This document shows, piece after piece, positions 27,559 to 36,518 of a stretch of 64,000 bases of DNA (position 1 is its first letter; each line of letters begins with the position of its first letter). The notes beneath the pieces were generated by a model. That model was not told the origin of the DNA. It searched no databases and saw only the letters and a list, made by a program, of their open reading frames with translations. The position numbers and the translations under genes are program-made. The stretch spans positions 23,701-87,700 of the forward strand of contig JAKISE010000002.1 in NCBI GenBank assembly GCA_021648745.1, given 5' to 3'. The DNA comes from Cyclobacteriaceae bacterium (GTDB lineage: Bacteria > Bacteroidota > Bacteroidia > Cytophagales > Cyclobacteriaceae).

Positions 27559-28599
27559 TTACTTTTTAAAATGGTTCCAGCCTTGTGCTTTCAAAGGTAT
27601 CCATGTTTTACTTTTGGTTACGAGGCCAGCATCTTTATCCTTTTCATCCATAAAACCTATAAAATGAATATCTCTGTGCTTCTCTAGTTTCTCAAAATCA
27701 GTTTGGCTAATGGTAAAAAGCAACTCATAATCTTCTCCCCCATTTAACACGCAGGTAATTGGGTCGAGCCCAAATTCAACTGCTGTTTCGTAGGTTTGGT
27801 TATCAATTGGCAATTTATCTTCATAAATTTTAATGCCTAGCCCGGAGTGCTTTTGAAGATGGAGTAGTTCTGAAGCCAACCCGTCACTAATGTCAATCAT
27901 TGAAGTAGGCACAATGCCCAAGTCATCTAGTTCATGAATAATATCCATTCGAGCGGTAGGCTTTAATTGACGGCCTACCAAATACTCATATTTATCTAGC
28001 TGAGGTTGCATATTTGGGTCAGACAAGAAGACTTGCTTTTCTCTTTCCAATACCTGTAACCCCACATAAGCTCCTCCTAAATCGCCTGTGGCACAAATAA
28101 TATCCTTGCCCTTAGCTCCGCTTCGTTTTACCACTTTGTCTTTGGCCACTTTACCAATGGCAGTAACCGAAACAAATAATCCTCCTGGTGAAGAAGAAGT
28201 GTCCCCTCCTACTAAATCTACTTTATAGTCTTCACAGGCCATATATACGCCTTCATAAAACTCATTAATAGCTTCTACCGAAAAACGGTTACTTAAAGCG
28301 AGACTAATCACGATTTGCTCAGGAATGGCATTCATGGCTGCAATATCTGATACATTTACAGCTACCGCCTTATAACCTAAGTGCTTTAAGGGAAAGTAAG
28401 ATAAATCAAAATGTACTCCTTCGCTTAACAAATCGGTTGACACCACTTTATAATAACCCCCTGCATCTATAAGTGCGGCATCATCTCCAATTCCTAATAC
28501 ACTCGATTCATTTCTAAGTTCAACAGATTGTTGAATTTGATCAATTAATCCAAATTCTCCAAGTTCTCCAAGTTCTGTTCTCTTTTCGCTATTCTCCAT
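27559..28599 (-). CDS. thiL: Thiamine-monophosphate kinase
   Basis: A 346-residue cytoplasmic enzyme that phosphorylates thiamine monophosphate to thiamine diphosphate with ATP, the last step of cofactor synthesis. Family motifs are present in order: GIGDDAALI (about 36), STDLLSEGVHFDL (about 53), a Mg-binding VGGDTSSS (about 130), DISDGLASEL (about 222) and NGGEDYELLF (about 285). Its ATG overlaps the stop of the upstream methylmalonyl-CoA epimerase gene by one base (TAATG), which implies translational coupling. Full length; confident. Confidence 0.95.
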   Translation of the reverse strand: MENSEKRTELGELGEFGLIDQIQQSVELRNESSVLGIGDDAALIDAGGYYKVVSTDLLSEGVHFDLSYFPLKHLGYKAVAVNVSDIAAMNAIPEQIVISLALSNRFSVEAINEFYEGVYMACEDYKVDLVGGDTSSSPGGLFVSVTAIGKVAKDKVVKRSGAKGKDIICATGDLGGAYVGLQVLEREKQVFLSDPNMQPQLDKYEYLVGRQLKPTARMDIIHELDDLGIVPTSMIDISDGLASELLHLQKHSGLGIKIYEDKLPIDNQTYETAVEFGLDPITCVLNGGEDYELLFTISQTDFEKLEKHRDIHFIGFMDEKDKDAGLVTKSKTWIPLKAQGWNHFKK

Positions 28600-29006
28600 T
28601 ATTTCTTATCTTGACAAATTTCTACTAACACACCACCGGTAGTTTTTGGGTGTAAAAAACACACTAATTTGTTATCCGCTCCTTCCTTTGGCACTTCGTT
28701 TAATAATTCAAATCCCTCTTGTACTAAACGTTTCATTTCGGAGTAGATATCTTCTACACCAAAGGCAATATGATGAATTCCTTTCCCTCGCTTTTGAATG
28801 AACTTATGAATAGCCGAGGTTTCTGCAGTAGCTTCTAATAGTTCAATCTTAGTATCTCCTATTTTAAAAAAAGAGGTGGCTACTTTTTCACTGTCAACTT
28901 CTTCTACTTTATATTGCTTGGTGCCAAGCAATTTAGAAAAGAGTGTATTAGCTTCTTCTAAATTATCAACAGCAATCCCAAGATGTTCTATTTTTTGCAT
29001 GCTCAT
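28599..29006 (-). CDS. mce: Methylmalonyl-CoA epimerase
   Basis: A VOC-fold enzyme of about 135 residues that interconverts (R)- and (S)-methylmalonyl-CoA in propionate and odd-chain metabolism. Recognised from KIEHLGIAVDNLEEANTLFSKLLG, the metal-ligand region of the first half, GIHHIAFGVEDI in the second half, and GVLVEICQ at the end. The ATG at 29006 (MSMQKIEHLG) is preferred; an upstream in-frame start at 29048 would add a non-homologous 14 residues, and 29000 is also possible. It overlaps thiL by one base. The mutase genes are not in the window. Confidence 0.9.
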   Translation of the reverse strand: MSMQKIEHLGIAVDNLEEANTLFSKLLGTKQYKVEEVDSEKVATSFFKIGDTKIELLEATAETSAIHKFIQKRGKGIHHIAFGVEDIYSEMKRLVQEGFELLNEVPKEGADNKLVCFLHPKTTGGVLVEICQDKK

Positions 29007-29206
29007 ATTATAGCTCAATTCAGTATTTTTGTAACAACCAACAACCAACTGATTTCTACTATTTGCAAATGTACTATCAATAACACTTAGGTTAGAGCAA
29101 TAGGCAGATATACATGTTAAATTGAGGTGATTTTTATACCCTAGATATGTAAATCATAACAGTTTTTGCTGTAGATTTAAACCTTATAACATAAAATAAC
29201 ATCGCT

Positions 29207-29533
29207 ATGATTACTATTTCAGATAAAGCCAAAATTGAACTTAAAACTCTTCGTAATAAAGAAGGACACCCAGATAACTATAATTTAAGAGTATCTGTAA
29301 AAGGAGGTGGCTGCTCTGGGTTAATGTATGATTTAGGCTTTGATGAAGATATTGGAGAGCGTGATGATGTATATGAAGACAACGGGCTCAAAATTGTAGT
29401 AGATAAAAAAAGCCTTCTATACCTGATTGGCACTACGTTGGATTTTAGTGATGGATTAAATGGAAAGGGTTTTCAATTTGTTAACCCTAATGCTACTCGT
29501 ACCTGCGGATGCGGGGAAAGTTTTTCTATATAA
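29207..29533 (+). CDS. A-type iron-sulfur cluster carrier (IscA/ErpA/HesB family)
   Basis: A 108-residue protein with the three conserved cysteines of A-type carriers: one in KGGGCSGLMYDLGFD and two in the C-terminal TCGCGESF. These bind or deliver Fe-S clusters to target enzymes. Length is typical. It is a single gene, divergent from mce and convergent with miaA, with no other ISC or SUF genes nearby, so whether it is IscA, ErpA or SufA cannot be told. Confidence 0.93.
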   Translation: MITISDKAKIELKTLRNKEGHPDNYNLRVSVKGGGCSGLMYDLGFDEDIGERDDVYEDNGLKIVVDKKSLLYLIGTTLDFSDGLNGKGFQFVNPNATRTCGCGESFSI

Positions 29534-29551
29534 TAACGGAAGTAATAAACC

Positions 29552-30475
29552 TTATTTTAATATGGAGACTTGGTCTTTAATTTCCTGCACTAGTTCCGTT
29601 GTTGGCTTGGTGGCATCCAACCAATGCAGCTTATAGCCCTTTTTCTCCATGCGTCTAAACCAAGTCATTTGGCGTTTGGCAAACTGACGGATGCCAATAT
29701 TTAGACGGTTAATCATTTCAGGCTTATCCATTTCCCCCAATAAATAAGCCGTTATCCAACGATATTCAAGGCCGTAGTAGGTTAAATCTGCAGCAGAAAT
29801 ACCTGATGCAAGCAAGGCTTCTACTTCTTCAATCATTCCGTTTTCTAAACGGTAGAGCAACCGCTCATGAATACGTTTCTTAACCAACTCTCTGTCTAAT
29901 TGTAACCCAAAAATGATAGGTTCAATGGTTGGCATTTTTCGTACTGGAGCGTTATTAGTTGAAAGGTACTCTCCTATTTCAATCCCACGTTTTATTTTCT
30001 TTGTGGTGCCAATATCAAGCTGTTTTAAAATATATGAAGGAATTAGTTCTACTCTTCTCAACAGCTCTCGCTCATCTAGTTTCTCTAATTTTTCCCTTAA
30101 CACCTCATTAATCGGAATAGCCGCCCAAGGATTACCTTCCAAAGCTGTTTCGATGTATAAACCACTGCCGCCACATAAAATAGGTTGTTTGTGTCTAGCT
30201 TGCACGTCTTCCAATGCTTGTACATAGTCCTTAAAATACTGGTTGATAAAGTATTTATCGCCAGCTTCTTGAATATCTATAAGGTGGTATCGGATATCAA
30301 CTCCATTAACCGTAAAATCGTCCAAATCTTTACCTGTGCCAATATCCATGCCTCTATACACTTGTCTGGAGTCAGCACTTAACACTTCTCCATTTAAGGC
30401 AAAGGCAAGGTGTGCTGCAAGCTTGGTTTTACCCACAGCAGTGGGGCCTGTTATCACAATTAATTTATCAGGCAT
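29552..30475 (-). CDS. miaA: tRNA dimethylallyltransferase
   Basis: A 307-residue enzyme that adds a dimethylallyl group to A37 of tRNAs reading codons that start with U. Motifs: P-loop GPTAVGKT (residues 8-15), SADSRQVYRGMDIGTGK (34-50), the PILCGGSGLYIET segment (about 98-110), and the C-terminal FAKRQMTWFRRM. Full length. Its start overlaps the last 8 bases of the gene upstream (30468-31232), so the two are likely cotranscribed. Confidence 0.96.
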   Translation of the reverse strand: MPDKLIVITGPTAVGKTKLAAHLAFALNGEVLSADSRQVYRGMDIGTGKDLDDFTVNGVDIRYHLIDIQEAGDKYFINQYFKDYVQALEDVQARHKQPILCGGSGLYIETALEGNPWAAIPINEVLREKLEKLDERELLRRVELIPSYILKQLDIGTTKKIKRGIEIGEYLSTNNAPVRKMPTIEPIIFGLQLDRELVKKRIHERLLYRLENGMIEEVEALLASGISAADLTYYGLEYRWITAYLLGEMDKPEMINRLNIGIRQFAKRQMTWFRRMEKKGYKLHWLDATKPTTELVQEIKDQVSILK

Positions 30476-31232
30476 TCTTCTTTTTTAGGTTTAAGAGATA
30501 TTTAGCACTCCCTTGGTTAAAAAACTTATGGGGTGGCTCATTTTCACTTCCATTATCGGGTTTATAATTTCTAATACTCGAATCAGCATGGATACTAAAT
30601 GATTGAGGAGCCAACTCTCCTATCTTTTCAAATCCAATCTTTAAATAACCTCCTCCGTTTGACCAATCCAAGTCTGCATAAGTCATAATATCTTCAGGTG
30701 CCTGCTCTTTTATAAAATGCGATATAAGTTTACTTAATCCGCCCACTACGGTGATTCCATTTTTATTGCAAAAACGTATAAGTTGATGTGATTTAAATAC
30801 CTCTTCTCCCCTATGAACAGGACAAGATGCACTAAATACAGCAACTGCCATTAGTTCATCACCAAGCATTAACCCATATTTAAACTTACCATTGGCAGCT
30901 ACATTGAGGTGGTTCTCTTTCAAGAAAGCCATTAATTCTGGTTTATGAAGTTTTGCAATCTTGGTTTTTCGAGCAAATACACGTGTGGTTAAATTAAAAA
31001 GAGAATTAATTCTAGCCTGCACTACCTTTCTTTTAAGCGACCAATGGTCTTCCCAAATATGTACAATCTTACTATTATCAGGGATGGAATAACCTGGCTC
31101 GTCCGTTTCTTCTATTGAATGGAAAACAAAACTAATGTTGGAGCCTGGAAGGATTAGTCCCCAAGGCTGAAGCATATAATTAGTTTGACTTTGACTAATA
31201 AAAGAGATAACATCTTTGGGGAATGTATTCAC
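30468..31232 (-). CDS. Conserved protein with a domain like the accessory domain of phage homing endonucleases
   Basis: 254 residues from a GTG at 31232, or about 235 from an ATG at 31175. The region from about residue 120 (YGLMLGDELMAVAVFSA, then LIRFCNKNGITVVGGLSKLISHFIKE, then IMTYADLDWSNGGGYLKIGFEKIGE) resembles a GNAT-like module that I know from the C-terminal part of phage-encoded endonucleases and related hypothetical proteins. No nuclease motif is visible. It starts 9 bp after the dipeptide epimerase stop and overlaps miaA, so it sits in a four-gene minus-strand run. Function unknown; the domain call is tentative. Confidence 0.6.
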   Translation of the reverse strand: MNTFPKDVISFISQSQTNYMLQPWGLILPGSNISFVFHSIEETDEPGYSIPDNSKIVHIWEDHWSLKRKVVQARINSLFNLTTRVFARKTKIAKLHKPELMAFLKENHLNVAANGKFKYGLMLGDELMAVAVFSASCPVHRGEEVFKSHQLIRFCNKNGITVVGGLSKLISHFIKEQAPEDIMTYADLDWSNGGGYLKIGFEKIGELAPQSFSIHADSSIRNYKPDNGSENEPPHKFFNQGSAKYLLNLKKKNA

Positions 31233-31241
31233 GGCACAAAA

Positions 31242-32264
31242 TTAGACTAAAAACTGAGTTAACTCTGCTCCTATTCCGTTTGCAGAAGGTAGCTTTATAT
31301 TGCCATTTACTAAGCGAGCCCCTTGGGCAATGTTATTTGTTAAAAGCATATTACCATCCATATCTATATAATCTAGTTGGGGGCTTAATTGTGCAATGGC
31401 TGAAATCCCTACAGAAGATTCTGTCATGCAACCAACCATTACTTTAAGGCTAAGTTGCTTGGTCTGTTCGATCATTCTTCGCGCGGGAGTTAGCCCTCCA
31501 CATTTCATAAGTTTAATATTAATCCCGTGAAAATACCCTTTACATTTTGCAACAGAATCTTCTTTAATGCAGCTTTCATCTGCTATAATTGGGAGCGCGC
31601 TATGGGCATAAACTTCTTTCATCCCCTTCCAATTATCTGCTTTTAAGGGTTGTTCGATAAATTCAACTCCCAACTTTTTAAATAGTTTGGAATTCTCAAT
31701 GGTTTCCTCCACACCCCAACCGCAATTGGCATCTATCCTAAAAACAGCATTGGTGTGTTTCCGTAGTTCCTTTATGATGGCAATGTCTTCAGATGTGCCC
31801 AACTTAATTTTATAGATTGGCCAAGGCACTTCCTTCATTTTATTAACCATTGTTTCAATAGAATCAATACCAATGGTGTAGTTAGACTGTGGAAGTCGTT
31901 GAATATTTTGTCCCCAAATCTTATGTAATGGTTTTCCTTGTAGTTTTCCGTACAAATCGTGTATAGCTAAATCAATAGCACTTTGTGCAAATGTATTAGC
32001 AGAAAGGATGTCATTGGTTTTCTCCCAAAACTCTTCTGGCTTACTGCCATCATAGGCTTCAATCTTAGTTTTGGCCGCTTCAATTACCTCCACCATAGAT
32101 TCGAGTGAATTATTATAATAATTACTAGCAGTACCCTCTCCTAGCCCTGTAAACTGTCCATCACTAAGTTGTACAATTAATGTTTTTTGTACATCTCGCT
32201 CGTCATGGGCAATCTTAAACGTATGTTTTAAATGTAAATCAAAAGGGCGCAATTTTAATTTCAT
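31242..32264 (-). CDS. Dipeptide epimerase (enolase superfamily, Ala-Glu epimerase type)
   Basis: A 340-residue barrel enzyme of the mandelate racemase/muconate lactonising group. The KxK base motif is in YKIKLGT (about 160), metal ligands in RIDANCGW (about 187), FIEQPL (about 213) and IIADESC (about 238), and the second catalytic Lys in NIKLMKCGG (about 263). This arrangement fits L-Ala-D/L-Glu epimerases that recycle cell-wall peptides. It is followed after 9 bp by the 30468 gene and preceded after 16 bp by the radical SAM gene. The exact dipeptide cannot be told from sequence. Confidence 0.87.
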   Translation of the reverse strand: MKLKLRPFDLHLKHTFKIAHDERDVQKTLIVQLSDGQFTGLGEGTASNYYNNSLESMVEVIEAAKTKIEAYDGSKPEEFWEKTNDILSANTFAQSAIDLAIHDLYGKLQGKPLHKIWGQNIQRLPQSNYTIGIDSIETMVNKMKEVPWPIYKIKLGTSEDIAIIKELRKHTNAVFRIDANCGWGVEETIENSKLFKKLGVEFIEQPLKADNWKGMKEVYAHSALPIIADESCIKEDSVAKCKGYFHGINIKLMKCGGLTPARRMIEQTKQLSLKVMVGCMTESSVGISAIAQLSPQLDYIDMDGNMLLTNNIAQGARLVNGNIKLPSANGIGAELTQFLV

Positions 32265-32280
32265 ATTTAATTACTTAAGC

Positions 32281-33174
32281 TTAAAATCTAATATCTGACT
32301 TACTCATTCTTAGGTGCATCGCATCAGGATTATCTATGGCTTCCTCAATTTGTGATAGTAAGAGTTGTTTATCCTTACCCAGCACGCCCTTGAGCACGAG
32401 GCTGTTGGAAGCGTGGTCGCTTCTGAATATGGTGCTTTCAAGGGCCAAGTGGCTCATAAAAAGGTGAAGTTCTTCGAATAGCTGAGTTGTGTTTAGCTCA
32501 ATAAACTCTCCATCATATCTATTTTTATAATGAGCTAGTCCTTTATGTGCAGTTAACACCAAAGTAGAAGCAAACTTTGGTTGGGTTAAATTAAGCACCT
32601 TAGCAGAGTTAATTGCGTGCTGTTTCGTTAAAATAGTTCCTCCTACGCCATTTATAATCATAACAGAACTATCCATACCAGCTTTTTTCGATTTATTTAG
32701 CCCTTCAATGGTGGTTTGATAAGTTTCTCCTTTCTTAATGGCTTTGAGCACTTCGCTATCTCCAGACTCAATCCCAACGTATAATAAAGACAGGCCTTTT
32801 TCTCGAAGCAGCTTAAGATCTTCTAATGATTTACGAGCCATATTACTTGGAGAAGCATAGGTGGAAACTCTTCGCAAGTTTGGAAATGTGGTAGCTAACT
32901 TCTCCAATATCCTAACAAGCCTACTGGTTGATAGTACTAATGGATCTCCATCCGCTAAAAATACTTTCCTAATTTGCGAGGCATGGGGTTTAAATGCTTC
33001 GATATCTGCAAATACTTCTTCCTCTTTTCGAGCTTTAAATGATTTAGAGGTGTACATTTCACAGAATGAGCATTCGTTCCATGAACAACCCAGAGTTACC
33101 TGAATAATTAAAGAATTCCCTTCACTAGGTGGTCGAAACAGGGGTTCATCGTAGTTGATTGGGAACATTTGCAT
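32281..33174 (-). CDS. Radical SAM protein
   Basis: A 297-residue enzyme with its cluster-binding cysteines at residues 30, 35 and 38 (GCSWNECSFC), a CX4CX2C spacing rather than the classical CX3CX2C. SAM-binding features follow: VFLADGDPLVLS (about 72), RRVSTYASPSNM (about 100) and LYVGIESGDSEVLKAIKKGE (about 130). This spacing is characteristic of a group of Bacteroidota/Firmicutes radical SAM proteins of unknown reaction. It heads the minus-strand run with the dipeptide epimerase; ATG 33174 or 33168 are both possible. Confidence 0.85.
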   Translation of the reverse strand: MQMFPINYDEPLFRPPSEGNSLIIQVTLGCSWNECSFCEMYTSKSFKARKEEEVFADIEAFKPHASQIRKVFLADGDPLVLSTSRLVRILEKLATTFPNLRRVSTYASPSNMARKSLEDLKLLREKGLSLLYVGIESGDSEVLKAIKKGETYQTTIEGLNKSKKAGMDSSVMIINGVGGTILTKQHAINSAKVLNLTQPKFASTLVLTAHKGLAHYKNRYDGEFIELNTTQLFEELHLFMSHLALESTIFRSDHASNSLVLKGVLGKDKQLLLSQIEEAIDNPDAMHLRMSKSDIRF

Positions 33175-33207
33175 GCTGCAAATGTAAGTGGATTTTTAGA
33201 TTAGCAA

Positions 33208-33250
33208 AGCACTTCTTCTTCCTCGTTTGAAGCGAGGAAGAAGAAGTGCT
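33208..33250. terminator. Perfect 18-bp hairpin
   Basis: AGCACTTCTTCTTCCTCG (33208-33225) is followed by a 7-nt loop and its exact complement (33233-33250). It begins 4 bp after the stop of the LA_2272-type gene and lies 33 bp before the radical SAM start, both on the minus strand. The downstream T-run is weak, so it may block readthrough or protect the upstream mRNA 3' end. Confidence 0.6.
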
Positions 33251-33253
33251 GTA

Positions 33254-34582
33254 TTAATGAATCATAATCCCCACAGAATAACCCGCCCAGAGCTTACCAT
33301 TGCCTGCAGTAGTTGCTAAAAACTCAGGAGAAGTTTCAATGGCGTTGGGCATATAATTATACGAAATGCCAATAAATGGATAGAAAGAGCTCATTTTTTT
33401 CGATAATCTTGACCCCAATTCAATATGAGCTGCATACCTCATTCGTAATTCATCATCGAACTTTTTGTTAAGGTTATAATGCCCCAGTTCTGCAGAGAAA
33501 TTAAAGTAATTACGCCACACATTTGGGTCTTGCGATTTAGTAAAGGAGATGATACCAAGTCGGTAACTGGCACCCCACTTAATTTCGCGCTCTTGCTTAT
33601 AATTAGTGGAATAAATGATTTCGTTATACGAATAAAAGCCTCGGAGGGCAGCTCTCTTCCTCAAATTAAGTGGCTTGCCTGTAAATAAACCGTAATTGCT
33701 TAAGTATAGTTCCGACATATATGCTCTGGGGTTCATAATGCCACCAATATTGAGCAATCCAAAAGCAGGTCCATCTTTATAATCAATAGGTTTGGCACTT
33801 TTAAAAATATTGATGATGCCAATTTGAGTACCTGCAACTCGATTTCCAATATTTAAAATACCAATTTGCCACCCACCCATATCGCCAGTAGTATTAACTA
33901 CGCCAATTTGCATACCTGTATTGCTGCTCGGATTGGGCCCTTTGGTAGAATTAATTACACCTGAATGATTATAACCTCCCAATTGAATGCCTGTGCTACT
34001 TCCCTGTGTAGTATTAAGCAGTAGTGAAATTTGAACACCCGACATTGATTTCTTAGAGTAATTGCCCAAAAGCGATATTTGAGTACCCATGGTAAAACTG
34101 CCTACGTAATTAAACAAACCACCAATTTGAGCACCAATCAGGTATTTCTGGGTGTTATTCACTCCAGCCGTAATCTGGGCGCCCTCTGTGTTTGTACCTG
34201 TGTAATTTAAAAAACCAGAGATTTGAAACCCTGTTAAATTTGTCTCATACCCTTTTCTACGCTGTTTCCTTTTTTCTTTTTCGGTAAATCCTACCATTTC
34301 GTTTCCCCCAATAAAATTGGCTATACCCGAAATATGAATACCGCTAGCTGAAGCCGTATTAAAACCTGCTAGCCCGTTAAGTTCGAAATAGCGAGTACTA
34401 TAGCCATACCCTGTAAACAGGTTGAGAGAGAACATATTCTCGTATTCACCAGGATCGAGGCCATTGGTACTAATGCCAGGAAATAGCCCTAATTGAATGC
34501 TGCTTTTTTTATATACAGCACTTTTATTTTGAGCGAACATAATTTGCCAACTAAAAAGCAGAATTATGGAAAGTCGTATCAT
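33254..34582 (-). CDS. LA_2272-type surface-repeat outer-membrane protein
   Basis: A 442-residue protein with a signal peptide (IMFAQ, about 17). Residues about 75-270 carry a run of short repeats of the form G.QI[SG]..[LG]NY.G....GAQI or GIQLGG, the pattern called LA_2272 surface repeat. The C-terminal 160 residues resemble barrel strands and end WAGYSVGIMIH. Likely a surface-exposed or outer-membrane protein of unknown role. It is divergent from the TSUP transporter gene and followed by a strong hairpin. Confidence 0.75.
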   Translation of the reverse strand: MIRLSIILLFSWQIMFAQNKSAVYKKSSIQLGLFPGISTNGLDPGEYENMFSLNLFTGYGYSTRYFELNGLAGFNTASASGIHISGIANFIGGNEMVGFTEKEKRKQRRKGYETNLTGFQISGFLNYTGTNTEGAQITAGVNNTQKYLIGAQIGGLFNYVGSFTMGTQISLLGNYSKKSMSGVQISLLLNTTQGSSTGIQLGGYNHSGVINSTKGPNPSSNTGMQIGVVNTTGDMGGWQIGILNIGNRVAGTQIGIINIFKSAKPIDYKDGPAFGLLNIGGIMNPRAYMSELYLSNYGLFTGKPLNLRKRAALRGFYSYNEIIYSTNYKQEREIKWGASYRLGIISFTKSQDPNVWRNYFNFSAELGHYNLNKKFDDELRMRYAAHIELGSRLSKKMSSFYPFIGISYNYMPNAIETSPEFLATTAGNGKLWAGYSVGIMIH

Positions 34583-34683
34583 TGCAGAAACAAGATAGTT
34601 ATTTTCAAATAGTCAATTCATCAAAATCGTTGAACAAACATATTAATCGATAAATGCCCTGTTTTTTTTCGATAATAATATCT

Positions 34684-35433
34684 ATGGATTATTTACAAGC
34701 AGTATTTTTAGTGGCCGTAGGTGTTGTAGCTGGCTTTATTAATACAGTAGCTGGAGGAGGCTCTTTGCTTACCTTGCCTATTCTTATCTTTTTAGGTCTT
34801 CCGCCCTCGATGGCTAATGGCACCAATCGAGTAGCTATTTTCTTTCAAAATATCTCTGGCATAGCAGGGTTTAAGAGTAAGGGTGTATTTATTTTTCCAT
34901 ATAGCTTATGGGTAGGTATTTCTGCCTTATTGGGTGCCATATTAGGTGCTCAGTTTTCAGTTCAAATAAGAGGGGAATTATTTAATCAAATATTGGCTGT
35001 TGTGATGATAGCTGTAGTTATTATTACCATTGTCAACCCTATAAAAAATCCAAATGAAACACTAGAGCGATTTGGTAAGAAACACCAAGCTATTGGTATC
35101 ATAACTTTCTTTTTTATAGGTGTTTACGGTGGATTTATTCAAGCAGGAGTTGGCTTTATAATAATGGGTTCACTTACCATAATTAATCGAATTTCCTTAG
35201 TTAAATCTAACAGTATAAAAGTGTTTGTAGTATTTACTTACACCATTGCCGCATTGGCTGTTTTTATAATCGAAGATCAAATTAATTGGATTTATGGACT
35301 CACACTTGCCGTAGGCAATATGGGAGGTGCCTGGATTGCCAGCAGATGGTCTGTAGGCAAAGGAGATGTATGGATTAGGCGATTTATGATTGTGATGGTA
35401 ACAGCATTGGCTGTCAAATTATGGATTGGTTAA
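34684..35433 (+). CDS. TSUP-family membrane transporter (TauE/SafE-like)
   Basis: About 249 residues from the ATG at 34684 (MDYLQAVFLVAVGVVAG); an in-frame ATG 30 bp earlier gives an unlikely Cys/Phe extension. About eight membrane segments, with the family repeat VVAGFINTVAGGGSLLTLP in the first half and FIGVYGGFIQAGVGFIIMG in the second. TSUP proteins export sulfite or sulfonate-derived anions or take up small anions; no neighbour tells the substrate. It is monocistronic, between divergent and convergent genes. Confidence 0.88.
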   Translation: MDYLQAVFLVAVGVVAGFINTVAGGGSLLTLPILIFLGLPPSMANGTNRVAIFFQNISGIAGFKSKGVFIFPYSLWVGISALLGAILGAQFSVQIRGELFNQILAVVMIAVVIITIVNPIKNPNETLERFGKKHQAIGIITFFFIGVYGGFIQAGVGFIIMGSLTIINRISLVKSNSIKVFVVFTYTIAALAVFIIEDQINWIYGLTLAVGNMGGAWIASRWSVGKGDVWIRRFMIVMVTALAVKLWIG

Positions 35434-35473
35434 TCCAGACACATAGTTTGTAAAGGCTCTAACTAGCTTGATT

Positions 35474-36175
35474 TCAACTATTCATCAAGTTTAATGTATG
35501 GCAGGCCACTAGCCCTGCTGTTTCTGTTCTGAGCCGACTTTGGCCAAGGCTAACTTTTTGAAACCCATTACTAAAAGCTAATTCGAGTTCAGTTTTGTTA
35601 AAATCCCCCTCTGGGCCAATAAGCACTACTGAATTCTCATTAACTTGAACTTTATCCTTTAATTTGTGAGGGTTATCAAAATCGACATAGGCAATATATT
35701 TTGATTGTTTTTCAGGAATATGGCTTATTAAGCTCTCTAAATCTTGGTAAAGTTTGATAATCGGCATTTGGTATTTTAACGATTGCTTCATAGCCGAAAC
35801 TGCCTTTTTTTGCATTCGTTCTAAATTGATATTTTTACGCTCAGAATGACGACCAAAAAAGAAACTAATTTCATCTACCCCAATTTCAATAGCCTTTTCT
35901 AAAAACCACTCAGTTCGCTCAATTTGTTTTGTAGGGGCTATACCAATATGAATATAATAGGGAAGCTCATCCTTTCGCTGATGGCTGATGATATCAAAAG
36001 TTGTCTTTTTTTGGTGAGCTTCTAAAATTCTTACTTTAAATTTTGACCCTGTACCATCAACCACGTCTAAGGTGTCTCCAACAATGTGCCGAAGCACTTT
36101 AATACAATGTTTCGACTCCTCTTCGGTTAAAAAGTGAGAGCCATTCATTATATCGGGTTGATAGAAGAGTTTCAT
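35474..36175 (-). CDS. rsmE: 16S rRNA (uracil-1498-N3)-methyltransferase
   Basis: A 233-residue SPOUT-class methyltransferase that methylates U1498 in the decoding region of 16S rRNA. An N-terminal PUA-like part (residues 1-70: HCIKVLRHIVGDTLDVVDG) is followed by the trefoil-knot SAM site with VVLIGPEGDFNKTELELA (about 165) and VSLGQSRLRTETAGL (about 198). Full length. Its start shares a base with the stop of the acyl-CoA-binding protein gene upstream (TAATG), so translation is probably coupled. Confidence 0.95.
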   Translation of the reverse strand: MKLFYQPDIMNGSHFLTEEESKHCIKVLRHIVGDTLDVVDGTGSKFKVRILEAHQKKTTFDIISHQRKDELPYYIHIGIAPTKQIERTEWFLEKAIEIGVDEISFFFGRHSERKNINLERMQKKAVSAMKQSLKYQMPIIKLYQDLESLISHIPEKQSKYIAYVDFDNPHKLKDKVQVNENSVVLIGPEGDFNKTELELAFSNGFQKVSLGQSRLRTETAGLVACHTLNLMNS

Positions 36176-36435
36176 TATTCGTTTACATGTAGTTGACCTA
36201 CCAAGGCCACATACTGTGCCATAGCATCTTCGGAAGAAGTACCTTTAATACTTTCCCAAGCATCGTATTTAGCAGCTCCTTTAAAATCGAATCCTGCAGG
36301 GCGTTCGCCTCTAACATCACCTTCACTTGCTTGTTTAAATAAGCTGTAGAGTTTTAGTAGGTCTTCATTACTTGGCCTTTGGGTTAACTCTTTTGACTGT
36401 ATTGCAGCGTTCTCAAATTCTTCTTTTGTTGTCAT
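36175..36435 (-). CDS. Acyl-CoA-binding protein
   Basis: 86 residues from the ATG at 36435 (MTTKEEFENAA), the length of a stand-alone ACBP. A four-helix bundle signature is present: LKLYSLFKQASEGDV, then RPAGFDFKGAAKYDAWESIKGTSSEDAMAQYV. These proteins bind and buffer long-chain acyl-CoA in the cytoplasm; they are common in eukaryotes but patchy in bacteria, with Bacteroidota among the carriers. An upstream in-frame start at 36492 lies before the homologous region and is not favoured. It overlaps rsmE by one base. Confidence 0.92.
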   Translation of the reverse strand: MTTKEEFENAAIQSKELTQRPSNEDLLKLYSLFKQASEGDVRGERPAGFDFKGAAKYDAWESIKGTSSEDAMAQYVALVGQLHVNE

Positions 36436-36518
36436 AATTTTATGCATAAAAAAAGTTGTTGGGTGTGTCAAATATAAATGACAACTCAACAACTTAATTA
36501 ATTAATTTCTGATTTAAT

